From the NCBI GenBank assembly GCA_009801085.1, contig VNWV01000069.1, positions 1-27,016 of the forward strand: DNA of 27,016 bases, written 5' to 3'. Shown one piece after another: positions 11,605 to 22,617 of the stretch. Source of the stretch: Lasiodiplodia sp. COLG20 (taxonomy: Eukaryota > Ascomycota > Dothideomycetes > Botryosphaeriales > Botryosphaeriaceae). The translations under genes and the position numbers were made by a program. A model generated the notes under the pieces. The model did not search any database and was not told the DNA's origin. It was given only the letters and a program-made list of their open reading frames with translations. How positions within the stretch are numbered: position 1 is the stretch's first letter; each line of letters begins with the position of its first letter.

Positions 11605-12735
11605 GGTGGCGCAGGGTGGCGGAAGCAGGCGAAATGCAGTGAGCACTCAGGTGGGGAGGTTGGCCGATGCACACTCGTACGAAGGCGGCGATCTGCAATA
11701 TCCGGAAGCTTCGACAAAGCTTGATGAGGGTTTAGGCAGCGGGAAAGGCGCAGAAGCTTCCTGGGGCCGTAGATGGGGCGTGGATGGGTCGTCGATGGAG
11801 CTCGGGGCGAGTTCGGCAGAGTCTCGCGGGGTCTTGCGTGTGCAGGTGGCTCGGACGGAGCAATCTTGAATGACCGTGGGCTGCTCAGGGTAGCGACCGG
11901 ACGAGAAGTTGAGGCTGAAGCTGAAGAAGGGTTGAGGAAGTTTGCTGGATGCACGGCGGACGATACCCCGCGTCATTAGCTGAGCGCGGCCATCATCCCA
12001 CCGTTACGTCCGGGCGTCAGTCTGCCAATGAGAAGGCGTGATTCTGGGGCGCGGAGCTTGCTCCATGAGAAGCGGCACGGTAGACTACCGGACTCCTCAA
12101 CAATGATGCATCGAGACAAGTTGCACGGTAGCAGTGTAGGTTTCAGGCCGCCACAACGCCGCAATGTGGCTCTGCAAGGCAATCACGTGCGGATCGGCGG
12201 GTTGGGTCACTGCGGCTCGCCGGAGCAGGTGCGGGATCCGACGCATCACCGCCCACACCCTGCACTATCATCGTGCCCACCCCGACGACTGCAGCTTCGC
12301 ACGACGCCCTCCCCACTTGCCACTCCCGCGCAGAGCCGGCTTGCAGCTCACCCACATTCATTATGTGAATTTCTGCATGCGCGTCGCGACCGGCCGAGGT
12401 GGGCTTCGGAGAGCGAGCGCCCTCGAGTCGGCGTCATAGTGCAGGGAGCTCGCCTCCGTACCCCATACCCGCGGCCCTCATCCGACGAAATCTACCAACC
12501 ACAGCATTGGCATAGGCACTGACCGAGCTTCATCCTTTTCGCTCCTCGTACGAAGCTTCTGTATATAACTTAGCATTGTCGCCTGGGAACTCTCCTTTTC
12601 AACACCAGAGATACCCCGCATCTTCTCCATACCCCTCCCTTTTCCCCCTCCGCACCCGCGACTTTCCCGCGCCTCTTCCGCTTCTCTCCTCTTTTTTCTT
12701 CCTTCCTGCCACTTCCGACACTCCAGAGCTTCGCC
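11605..12735. promoter_or_regulatory. Divergent spacer between peptidase and monooxygenase genes
   Basis: This 1.13-kb spacer separates the divergent starts at 11604 (minus) and 12736 (plus). The plus-strand side has TATATAA at 12562-12568 and a long C/T-rich tract (about 12590-12720) typical of highly transcribed fungal promoters and leaders. Open frames such as plus 12028-12522 and minus 11499-11954 have no family features. No gene is recognised. Confidence 0.55.
12562..12568 (+). promoter_or_regulatory. TATA element of the monooxygenase gene
   Basis: TATATAA lies 168 bp upstream of the monooxygenase ATG and is followed by a pyrimidine-rich leader, a common fungal core-promoter arrangement. 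Position-based call only. Confidence 0.45.
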
Positions 12736-14087
12736 ATGTCCACCGAACGCAATTTCAACATCGCCGTCGTCGGCGGCGGCATCGCCGGCGTCACCCTCAC
12801 CATCGGCCTGGTGCGCCAAAACATCCCCGTCACCCTCTACGAATCCGCCCAAGCCTTTGGCGAGATAGGCGCAGGCGTTGCCATCGGCGCCAATGCTGCG
12901 CGCGCCATGTCGCTGATCGCCCCCGAGGTGCGGTCGGGCTTCGAGAAGGTCGCCACCTTCAACCAGTGGGACAGCAAGAAGCACATCTGGTTCGACTTCC
13001 GGCGCGGCATGGGCCACGGCGGCAGCGACGCCAACGCGAACCAGGGCGAGCTGATCTCCTCGGTGCCGGGGCCCTCGGGCCAGGCCGCTGTGCATCGCGC
13101 ACACTTCCTCGACGCCATGGTCAACCTGGTGCCGGATAACGTCGCGAAGTTCGGAAAGAGGTTGGACCGTATCGAGAAGCTAGAGGATGGCAACGTGAAG
13201 CTGCATTTCCTGGACGGCACCGAGGCGGTGCACAGCGCTGTCATTGGTTGCGATGGCATCAAGAGCCGCACCCGTCAGATCCTCCTCGGCGACGACCACC
13301 CCGCCGCAAAGGCCCGCTTCAGCGGCAAGTACGCCTACAGAGGCCTGATCCCCATGGACAAGGCCGCCGAGCTGCTGGGCGACGATCTGGCTCGCAACAG
13401 CCAAATGTACCTGGGTTACCACGGCCACGTGCTGACCTTCCCCATCGAGCACGGTGCCACCATGAACGGTATATTTTACCCCTGAAGAAGATCAGAATAC
13501 ACAGGAGACACAGCATACTGACCTTTGCAACAGTCGTCGCCTTCGCCAGCAGCAAAACCTGGGACGAGCCCAACTGGGTCGTGCCGACGACCAAGGAGGC
13601 GCTGCTCAACGACTTCGCCGGCTGGTCCAAGCACGTGCGCGACATCATGTCGCTGATGCAAAAGACGGACATCTGGGCCCTGTTCGAGCACCCGCCCGCC
13701 CCTTACTACACGCGCGACCGCATCTGCGTCATCGGCGACGCCGCTCACGCCACCACCCCGCACCAGGGCTCCGGCGCAGGCATGGCCGTCGAGGATGCCT
13801 GGCTCATGGCCGCACTGCTGGCTGAGGTCAAGGACGCAAAGGACGTCCAGGCCGCTTTCAACGCCTTCGAGAAGGTGCGCATCGACCGCACCCACAAGCT
13901 CGTCACCACGAGCAACGAGGCAGGCCGTCTGTACGATTTCGAGCTGCCCGGCTGCGAGGACGACGTGAAGAAGATTGCCGCAAACTTGCAGACCCGGATG
14001 AGCTGGATCTGGGACGAGGATTTGGAGAGGGAGCTTGTGGATGCGAGGAAGGTCTTCAACGAGGAGGTTAGCAAGGCGAGTTTGTAG
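12736..14087 (+). CDS. FAD-dependent monooxygenase, salicylate hydroxylase type
   Basis: Two exons, 12736-13468 and 13534-14087, with a 65-nt intron (gtatat..caacag), give 428 residues. The intron holds an in-frame stop, so splicing is required; the join reads ATMN-VVAFASS. The fold is group A flavoprotein hydroxylase (PF01494 type): GGGIAG for the FAD ADP moiety (residues 13-18), the DG motif CDGIKSRTR around D173, and GDAAHATTPHQGSGAG with D313 for FAD ribityl binding. The middle beta-sheet substrate region contains YAYRGLIPM. It should hydroxylate, possibly with decarboxylation, a small aromatic acid with NAD(P)H and O2 in the cytosol. Salicylate 1-hydroxylase relatives are the closest by motif and length. 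Substrate is inferred only; related enzymes in fungi act on many phenolics and secondary metabolites. No catechol ring-cleavage gene is adjacent. Confidence 0.92.
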
Positions 14088-15777
14088 ATGTTGTGCGATA
14101 TACTGTTTTTTTAAAAACTTTGGTAATGTTTGAATCATCGCTCTTGTGCGTTGGTGGTGAAAAAGGGAAAACGGGGCGGATGGATAGGAAAGAAGTGCGA
14201 AGAGAACAGATGAAGAATAGATAAAGTGAGACAAGCAAAGATCCAGGTGGAACGATATCGTGGGCTCCGTGAGCGCATCTGGCGAATGAGGTTGAGGCTG
14301 GTGGATACGGTGCCTGACTCTGTGATACCCAGTTTTGTCATGATCCTACATGCAGGGTACTCGTGTTCGGCACACTCCGAGATGTCCGGCTTCAAATCAG
14401 GCAGGTGGCCGTGTGATCTGAACAAAGCGCCTGTGACCTGGTCTGCTGGTTTTTATCTTGAGAGTCTACTTAAGCAGTGGGCCTACTGTGGCTAAATTAT
14501 ATCGCATTGTTGTGATCTTGCTCGTCGACGCTCAAAACGCATGTGACGAACTTTTTCGTCGCCTTTCTGGTCTCTAGTTGTGGCAAAAGTAGGGGAATGG
14601 GATTCAAGCCTACCTCCATGTTTAATCGGAATGCGGATACTTTGTATGGTCCGATGCGACATTTCTTCATTATTCTATGATAAAGATGCGCAGCATTCAG
14701 GCCAGAAATTACCCTTCGCACTCAAGACTTCTTGATTACCCAGATGAGACGGACGCCGCTTCTCGAACGGCGAAGGGTCCGCTTAGCAATTCCTCGAGCC
14801 GCAGCACAGGAAAAGAGTGGGTCAATTGGAATGTTGTTGGATAACGGAAGATCCTCGTTTGATCAGGGTATTGTCAGTTCAAGAAGTGCGTAGGCGATTA
14901 TATAGTGAGCTCTGCCGCATCTTCATCATCGACCATCACATGTACAGGCCAACACGCCCCGAAGCTGGGTGCATGGTTAGGAAGTCACGCTTCTGTGCTC
15001 GACCCCACTTCGAATGCGCCGCGCGCCTCATATAAAGCCACTATTGCATCAGTCTCGCAAGCAAGTTGCTCATTCATGGCTTTATCTCTGAGCAGGTCTT
15101 CCTTATCTGAAATTTCTACGAAGTTACTTCCTCGGCGGAGGCTTCTGTCTCGAACCTTTTCGAATTATCCGCACGGGTACGTAACGATGCTACAGAGGGA
15201 GTAGTAAGCATCATCCATTGTTAATGGTCGTCAACATAATCGAATTTGCAAGGGGGAACGGGAAATACTACCGGTTTGAGTGTGCTAAAGTGAACATCAT
15301 TAAAAATGACATTAAACAACATCATTCTTGAAGAAAGAAAGATAGATACAATTAGAAAAGGTGATACGTCACAGTGCCTGCCAATACGTAATGAAAGTGT
15401 TCGAAAACTGAAAGTTAGCAAAGTGGAGGCGGAGAGCCCACAGAGTGATTAAGCGGCCATCATATTTCAAACTGAATTTTTGAGTCACCAATTACAGTGA
15501 TATTCATTCAGCAGCAATTGCGTCCCGGGGGAAGGCTTTTCAAGGTATCCGTCCACCCAGTTACTGACTCATCGCACATGACATTCATTTTTACCTTGAT
15601 ACCACGTGCACAAAAGTCCGAGATCATCATATATACGTGACGTTGTATACACTCTCACTCTCATGCTTGGTCGATCGTGATTCTTCAAACTCAAAAGATA
15701 AGCTAACACGCTCGTACTGGCCCAATAAGTCTCCAAAATGACCGAAGAAACTTCTTATTCACGCCCACGAGCCTGCG
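14088..15777. other. Spacer between convergent monooxygenase and amino-acid transporter genes
   Basis: This 1.69-kb region should hold the 3' UTRs of both neighbours. Open frames (for example plus 14226-14495, plus 14905-15204, minus 14497-14721) are short, lack recognisable motifs and have no convincing splice continuation. The part from 15200 to 15700 is A/T-richer. No tRNA, terminal repeats or transposase fragments were recognised. Confidence 0.55.
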
Positions 15778-17385
15778 TCAAGTCGAGCCCGAATTGTCCG
15801 CACACGAAAACGCCGAGCCTGTGAATTGAGGAATTAGCACTGTCTTTCCACTCTGAGCCCCTCCAATTCCATGGAATGAATGTTTTGACTCACCAATTGT
15901 CCCATCCGCATACGCATCAATAATCTGCTGCACAACGCCATACGTGCCTCCCACCAAAAAGAACAGTCCCAGTACCACCAAAAACCAATGAAACCAATAC
16001 CACGCCGCCTTCCTCACCCCTCCTGTCCTCCACTCCCCATGGTCAAACAACCACAACCACCCGGGCAGGGTAATCGCCAACGGCGCGAAGCAAATCGTCC
16101 CCGTCAGCGCCAACAAATAGTTAAAAATCGGAATACTCTGCGCAAGCACGAAGCTCAGCGCACCGAGCCCAAACACGCACGCCAGCCACGTCGCCCAATG
16201 CACGACCGTATCTGCCTGAAGGTGCTTCGACCCACGCAGCAGCCGCACAAACACATACTTAGCCGCGACATGCAAGTACAAGCACGCCGACACGACCAAG
16301 CCCACCAACCCCACGCCATACGCTACCTTCTTCACCGTCGGGCCCGCCGACCCCAGCGACGGACTCGCCACCCACTGCCCACACCAGCGATACACAACAA
16401 GCGAAAACGCCAAATACGACGCGGTCACAAACCCCATCGCCGAATACAGCGCGCGCTTGAAGTCCCTTGGCTCGCGCATCTCCGAAATGACGGGCAAGAA
16501 CGCCGACGTGCCGGCCGACGACACGAAGATGGACGCCGACGCGACCATGCCGGCCGCGAAGCCCGGGTACATGACGGCGTGGTAGCCCAGGTCGTATGGC
16601 CCTGTGGCGGGCGCGGCGGCGGGGCGCGACCGCGTCGTCACGGCGATGACGATGATCAGCACCGCCGTGAAGATGGAGCCGAAGCCGGCCCAGGTCAGCC
16701 ACGCGACTTTTTCGAACTTGCGCACCGCGGCGGTGAGGCAGATGACGACGGTCGCGAGGAAGGCCCACCAGTTGGTGCAGGCGGCGTGCGTGGAGAGCGC
16801 GTTGATGCCCGTCGAGACGCCGATGATGCCGGAGCCGGCGCAGAGGATGTAGCTGGGTAAGGCTGTGAGCGGTTGGGTTCTTGTTGGTGGGAGGGGCGGG
16901 AAATGGTCTTGTTTGGGCTTACGCGATGATGAAGAGAGCGCCGGTGATTTCCTTGCAGACGACGCCGCCGACGTGCTCAGCCATGTCGGCGATGGAATGG
17001 CAATGAGCATGTTTGTTTCTGAAGTCTCCTTGTATGACGGCTGTGTAGGTGTTTAGAGCACCCCATCCGATGACTGAGAGTGCTCCGCCTACAGCGCCCA
17101 GACTATACATGGCCGTTGGGATGGACAGAACTCCGGTGGCGAAGATGATTTTGAGGAAGATGACGGTTGCTTTGATCTGTATCACTTCTCGTCAGTCTCG
17201 GACTATGAGAGCTTAGGTTGCGAGCACTTTACCCAGCCGACGGTTCTGAAATCAACACCTTCGCCCTTTTTGAAGACTTCGAAGTCATTTTCGACCTCCT
17301 TGTCGTACGCAATAGCTTCTACATCTCCAACTCCACGGTCAGGTGGCGTTTGCGCAATATCAAGGCTTGATTTTTTCTCCGACAT
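15778..17385 (-). CDS. Amino-acid transporter of the AAAP (Aa_trans) family
   Basis: Four exons: 17385-17233, 17176-16923, 16852-15894 and 15818-15778. Introns are 56 nt (gtaaag..tacag), 70 nt (gtaagc..cccag) and 75 nt (gtgagt..cacag), giving 468 residues. Residues 1-51 are a charged cytosolic tail (NDFEVFKKGEGVDFRTVGW). About 11 membrane spans follow, the first starting IKATVIFLKIIFATGVLSIP, a hallmark of the fungal neutral amino-acid permease group (Neurospora Mtr-like). The second join restores FIIA-YILCAGSGI. The last exon encodes only SAFSCADNSGST after a glycine codon split by intron 3. That intron is in frame and stop-free, so an unspliced form would add 25 residues near the C terminus. 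It likely imports neutral amino acids at the plasma or vacuolar membrane. GATA words upstream fit nitrogen control. Confidence 0.92.
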
Positions 17386-19519
17386 GGTGAAGAACGGCAC
17401 GTTTGTCAAAAGAAAAGGAACAGGCCCAATTGCTTTGAGCACAAGGAAGAAAGATCAAAGGGAAGACAGAGAGCGGACCCGAGTTGACTCATGCAGTCAC
17501 GGCATTGGGGATGTATGTAGTACTAAAGATCTTGCCATGGGCCGGAGATAGCAAATGATTGTCCCAGCCTGCAGATAACGGCCCACGGTGCCCAGTGGCC
17601 CATCCCACTTTTGGTACCTTGGCTTGGAGGATCAGCCATCAAGGTTACAGGGCAGATGCAAGTTTCCCCTCCTTATCACTGCCAAGGGCCGATTTAATGA
17701 TTCATGATGATTGGGTTTCACCAGCAATCATTGCTTTTTTCTGTACGCTGTTAGCTAATCAAGGGCGATCTGAAATCGGCCACAATTCCCGGGATAAATG
17801 TAGATTACCCCGCCCTACATTGGCAGCTACGAGTTGGCATTCAAGGTTGTTGCGGGGAGCTTCCTCGCGAGAAATATTATGCGACAAATTGCGGTGATGA
17901 AATCAGCTGGTTACACAAGATGGGGGATGGTGGATGCGGGAGGTTGAAATTGGGTTACGAGGGAAGCGGGAATCCGCCGCCACCCACTCTATGCGCCAAT
18001 ACTTTGGGGGCTGTGGCTGGACACTATAATTCGTCGGCACCACAGCACTTCCCTGCTCTCACAGCCCTCGGGATCTAGGCTAGGTATCTGGTTATCTAGG
18101 CACTCCCCTGCTCTACGTTCCAATGTGTGCCAGTGGATTTCCACAGCTTAATCTTTCTCGCGCACTTGGCTTGCCGGGTGACATTCCAGCGGGGATAGCG
18201 GTGCGGAAACAACGGCAACCTCAATCCCCACAAGCAGCATTGAGTGCTCCACAGAAAGCCGGTTTCACTCGAACGACCGACAACGCTTTTCCCTAGACGT
18301 TCCGTGATGTGAAGAGTAATTATAGCCTTGGCCGCGGGGCACAGAGTCCCCGCTGATCGGAAGTATTGCCCGATGGTGCTGATAGGCGCCTCGGCCCGAT
18401 GACTCTCGCGACAAAGTAACAAAGCCAGTCAGGAAGAAGAAACAGCTTGCACAAATAAGCTGAGCTTATTAGTTTGTGATTTTGTCTCAATTTCTGCGCC
18501 GTATTCACAGTTGGCCATGTCAAATCGAGTGACGTCATTGAGCTAGCTTCATGCTCGAGTCTTCCATCATTATTACATTTTCAAGAATTTAACTGACAAC
18601 TAAGTAGAACAAGAGTAGCATACATGTTCTCAATAAGTACTTCGCTTACTCGCTACATCCAATTATCATCTATCGTTTGTACAAATGTCCTTCAGCATTT
18701 ATGGCAAACGCTGATATCCCTCAGCTCCCACTTCATCCAACGTACAATTGCTCACAGTAGATATAGCCTCACAGCCCGACACGGGAGGAAGTTCCAACAT
18801 CTCCCATATGTTGTAGATTTCATAGCCATTCGGAAAGTTAGAAGAGAAAGATAGTCAAATCGGAAATTGTTCACTGCTTTATAGCAGCCAGTTCGGTGGT
18901 ATGCTGGCTGCAGTCACGCGCAGGCGATAGTAGATACTCTCGCTATTTTTGAATTCAGGCGAGATTAGCCCAGGGTTTCTTCGGCGATTGAATACCGCTA
19001 GCTAACCCAACGATAGTATTTTTCTAGTACTGCGCACTTTACCCTGTCGTTTGACTGTTCAACTAGAGGCAAATCCGCACAGCAATTGATTATCAAAATA
19101 ACTCACACCCTGTTTCGCTTCTGCAGCGATGTTGACTTTCTCGCCTTATTTCCACAGACCAGGCTCGAGGCCTTCGTCCCGGCAAAAGATCATCAGTAAA
19201 CCCGACAACTCGGAACGGCCGAATCCAAGTGTGGAGACTGCCGAGCGTATTTGACAGGCACAGCACGGGATCTTCTCCAGACTTGTCATCCGCATTTCGG
19301 AATGCCGCTCGGATCAGGAATCACCGAGACGATTGTAACTTGCAAAAGGAAACAAACGCCCCGCGCTCACTTCACTATGGCGGGATTAGCCGTTTCACTG
19401 TGGACGCATACATAGCAAGCTTGTGCCCCTCTCGATCCTACAGCCTCTCTGTCTTCTCCGCTGTCGTAATACGCTTCCACGTCGTTGCTCCTCGATTCCC
19501 AAATTTTTAGAACTCGAAA
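17386..19519. promoter_or_regulatory. Large divergent spacer between transporter and methyltransferase genes
   Basis: This 2.13-kb spacer is the longest gene-free stretch after the left edge. It must carry the promoters of the amino-acid transporter (minus) and methyltransferase (plus). Open frames at plus 17559-17897, minus 18096-18422, plus 18624-18854 and plus 19229-19510 have no family features. A short imperfect direct repeat occurs: GCACTTCCCTGCTCTCAC near 18044 and GCACTCCCCTGCTCTAC near 18099. An unrecognised small gene or non-coding RNA cannot be excluded. Confidence 0.5.
17546..17678. promoter_or_regulatory. Three HGATAR words upstream of the amino-acid transporter
   Basis: AGATAG (17546-17551), AGATAA (17573-17578) and TTATCA (reverse of TGATAA, 17673-17678) lie 161-293 bp upstream of the transporter start. 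Such clustered sites are the recognition pattern of AreA/NIT2 GATA factors, which control amino-acid permeases in filamentous fungi. The motif is short, so this is suggestive only. Confidence 0.35.
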
Positions 19520-20649
19520 ATGCCGACAAATGATCTCGCAGTGGATCCGCACGCCGATACCGCCGGCATTGAAGATGACGACGATCTTGCCAGCGAGACA
19601 ACCAGCGTGCAGTCCAGCATCTACAAGTACCGCTATGAGAACGGACGTCGCTACCACGCCAGTAGCAATGATGTCGGCAGCGGATATTGGGGCCCGAACG
19701 ACGAGAAAGCCGGCGAGCACCTCGACATCGCGCACAACCTGTGGCTGAAGACGCTGGACGACAAGCTCACTCTCGCGCCTCTGCCAGAAAAGACAGAGAA
19801 GGTCCTAGACGTCGGTTGCGGTACGGGAACATGGGCGATGTACGTCTGATTATCTGCTCCTCCGCAGACAACAACAGCCTTTCCCTCACTCACCCACACC
19901 ACAACCACCCTCCCCTCCCCTCCATCCGCACCCCCCACCTCCCCACCCAACTAACCCTCAACCCCCAACCCCCCAGCGACTTCGCCCTCGCCCACCCCAC
20001 CACCACCGTCCTCGGCACCGACATCTCCCCCGCCCAAACGCCCCACTGGGCGCCCCCCAACTGCGCCTTCGAAGTCAGCGACGCCAACGCCTTCCCCTGG
20101 CCCTTCGCCGCCGCGTCCTTCGACCTCGTGCACGTGCGCTCCCTCTTCGGCTGCGTCGCCGACTGGCCCGCCTTCTACCGCGAGTGCTTACGCATCCTTA
20201 AACCCGGCGGCTACGTCGAGCACGTCGAGATGGGCCGGCTGTTCCGGTCGCCCGACGGCTCGCTGCCGGGTGACGCGGCGCTGGTGCAGCTGGATGAGTT
20301 GGGCAGGCGGGCGTGCGAGGCGATTGGGAAGCCTGGGGATGTGGTGTATCGGATGCGCGGGTGGCTTGAGGAAGGGGGGTGGGAGGGTGTGGTGCAGAGG
20401 GAGTACGCGTGGCCGACGGGCCCGTGGCCGAGGGATCCGTGGATGAAGGAGGTGGGCAGGTGGAGTCGGCTGCATCTGGTCGAGGGCGTGGAGAATTGGT
20501 GCTTGGCCATGCTGACGCGGGTGCTGGGGTTTTCGTATGAGGAGGCCATGGCGTGGATTGAGAGGGTGAAGAGGGAGGTGAGGGATCCGCGGATTCATGC
20601 GTATCATGACATGTTTGTTTGTTATGCGCGGAAGCCGGTGGCGGGTTGA
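19520..20649 (+). CDS. SAM-dependent methyltransferase, LaeA-like
   Basis: Two exons, 19520-19839 and 19977-20649, with a 137-nt C-rich intron (gtacgt..cccag, branch ctaac near 19951), give 330 residues. The split codon AT|C yields VLDVGCGTGTWAIDFA (residues 95-110), the SAM-binding motif I plus the WAIDFA continuation typical of LaeA-like fungal methyltransferases. Later motifs are VLGTDISPAQTP (acidic end of beta-2), FDLVHVRSLFGCVADW and LRILKPGGYVEHVEM. The acidic N terminus (IEDDDDLASETTSVQS) followed by YRYENGRRYH is also characteristic of this group. LaeA itself is a nuclear regulator of secondary metabolism, but most of its many paralogues have unknown substrates. No polyketide or peptide synthase gene lies in the window, so I assign no pathway. 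Confidence 0.9.
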
Positions 20650-21120
20650 GTGAGTGAGGGAAAGGAAGGTGGTGAGAGCAAAAAGAAAAAAAAAAGAATG
20701 ACTGTCGATGAAAATGGCAAAACTGAACCCCACTACATGTGGGTTAAGCCCAGAAAGACTCCTTGGGACCGTCTTTTTTGTCTTCCCTAGCTCGTTTTCG
20801 AACCTTCGACCTCTTTATTACCCACAGAGGACGGGTGGAAACTTGGGCCGCCCTACGTAAACCTTCAGGCTCTCATTTAACCAAGCACCACCTCTTCGAG
20901 CGTCACTAGCATATCAATAAGGCTTGACTTACTGGCTTATATACTGCAATAGCCTGCGAAAATAGGATCTGATCTTCTCAAGCTGGTCCCAAGCAGACCG
21001 TAGAATCACCAGTAAGAAAATAACCAAAAGTTCAGTAATAACAGACATCATTTTTTCCATCCTATCATGAAACGTTTGCATACTTACACCATATTTTCCC
21101 CACTTCCCACTTCCCGTCGA
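20650..21120. other. Spacer between convergent methyltransferase and monooxygenase-like genes
   Basis: About 470 bp holding the two 3' UTRs. A poly-A/purine run lies at about 20680-20697. An imperfect stem, AACCCCAC/GTGGGTT, lies at about 20727-20745 and could help 3'-end formation. I checked the region around 20800 for a tRNA because of TTCGAA words; no A box or cloverleaf fits. Confidence 0.5.
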
Positions 21121-22617
21121 TCAAGTGTACCACGTAACCTCCGGAATCTCATCCAACAGCACCCACCTCCCCAACTCCCTGTTCTTATACGCCACCGGAT
21201 CATGCAGCGTATGCGTCCTGATATCCCTCCAAAACCGATCCAAGCCGACCTTCGCGCTCGTCGCCTTGCTCCCCGTGACCTCGAACACGCCGCTCGTAAC
21301 CTTCAAGCCCGTATCCGTCGTCACAACCTTGACACTCGCAACCAGCTCCGCGAACTCGCCGCGCTGGCGGGCGGACAGCTCGGCGCGGTTGTCGCGGTGG
21401 CCGTGGGCCGGGTTGTGGTGGTTGTAGGTGGCGTACAGCTTGGACGCGGCTTGGCCGGCGCGGTCGGCCAGGGCGTCGGCGGCGGCCAGGTGCGCGTGGA
21501 AGTTGCCGTAGCGCTCGAGGATGTAGAACTCGTCGAGGGCCGACTCCTTGTTGTCGCCGCCGAAGGGCCACGCGCGCGTGTTCTTGCGCGTGTAGGCCGC
21601 GGCGTAGTCGAGCGAGCCCTGCGCGATGCCGAGGTAGAAGTTGGAGAAGACGAGTTGGATGCTGTTGTGCGTCGTTTTTGTCAGCTTGGATGCTCTTGTC
21701 AAAGAAGCTTGAGAAGGAGATACATACGTCGGCAGCAGCAACGAGGAGAATGGAATGCCCAAAACCTTCGGGTCAGGCTTCCTCGTGGTGCTATCCCAGC
21801 CCAGCACGTCTGTCCATGGCACCACGATGTTGTCGATTTTGACGCTACCGGACTCGGTCAGGCGCAGGCCAACGTTGTCCCAGTTGTACGCAAACTGAAT
21901 ACCGGGCTGCTCCGTGCGAACAACGGTGAACATATGGTCATTAGTGCCCTCCAACACACCCTCCAGCACCGTCAGGTCGGAGATGACGCCGCCGGTGTTG
22001 AAATTCTTGAAGCCATTGAAGATCAAGTTGTCGCCTGAGGGCGTGGCCTTCAGGTCGTTGTCGCGCGGGTTGACGGCGCCGCCTAGGAACAGGTTGTTGC
22101 CGACGATGTACTCTTGCAGCGCCTCGGCCTGCTCGGCGGAGCCGACGACGTTGGCGGTGGTGCTCCATAGAAGGTGGTAGCCTAGAAGCATGCCGATCGA
22201 GCTGTGAGACAATCGCCCCACCCGTCAGCCAGCGTGTCCGTCTCCAATTCGCGTGTGCCTTGCTCTCCCACCGCGACGGTCCACGTCATTGGGGATCACT
22301 CACCCATCGCCCTTGGCGACCTCCCTAATGGCCCGGTAGCCGACCGCCCAGGGCTGACCTCCACCGCCGTACTTCACGGGTCCGAGGAGCTTCAGCAGGC
22401 CAGAGTGCTTGAGAAGAGCGACTTCAGCCCGCGGCGTCTTGTTCTCGCGGTCGCGCTTCACAGCGTCTACGGCGAGAACTTCCTTGACCTCTGCCGCACG
22501 TTCGAGCCATTCTTCGGCAGTGGACGGGAGCTTCGACCACTTGAAGCGGTACTCTTCGTAGATGGCGGGGTCGGTAGCAGGAGGCGGGATGCCATCTATG
22601 TGACCATTGGCAGCCAT
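21121..22617 (-). CDS. Acyl-CoA-dehydrogenase-fold monooxygenase, DszC/SfnB type
   Basis: Three exons: 22617-22304, 22201-21728 and 21661-21121. Introns are 102 nt (gtgagt..cacag) and 66 nt (gtatgt..aacag), giving 442 residues. The joins give VAKGDG-SIGMLLGYHLLWS and LLLPT-IQLVFSNFYLGIAQG. The domain order is an acyl-CoA-dehydrogenase N-terminal helical domain (about 15-125), a middle beta domain (about 130-225) and a C-terminal helical domain (about 260-420). The C-terminal RTHTLHDP (about 411-418) and preceding DRFWRD are the mark of reduced-flavin monooxygenases acting on sulfur compounds (DszC, SfnB) and not of true acyl-CoA dehydrogenases, which carry a catalytic Glu. It probably uses FMNH2 supplied by a separate reductase, not found here. 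A role in organosulfur oxidation or sulfur scavenging is inferred. The second intron is in frame and stop-free. Confidence 0.88.

Noticed and set aside
13476..14234. Minus-strand 252-codon open frame
   Set aside because: Antisense to exon 2 of the FAD monooxygenase, with Leu/Val/Ala/Gly composition and no motif.
15988..16860. Plus-strand 290-codon open frame
   Set aside because: Antisense to exon 3 of the amino-acid transporter. Long shadow frames are expected opposite G/C-ending codons, and the translation is Arg/His/Pro-rich.
20790..20840. Possible tRNA suggested by TTCGAA words
   Set aside because: No A box at the right distance and no cloverleaf on either strand. Other B-box-like words (near 1430, 6172, 14610) also fail.
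21067..22038. Plus-strand 323-codon open frame
   Set aside because: Antisense to exons 2 and 3 of the DszC/SfnB-type gene, whose sense translation has clear family motifs.
12736..22617. A secondary-metabolite gene cluster (FAD monooxygenase, methyltransferase, flavin monooxygenase, transporter)
   Set aside because: There is no backbone synthase or terpene cyclase, spacers are long, orientations alternate, and the transporter is an amino-acid permease. Chance neighbourhood is simpler.
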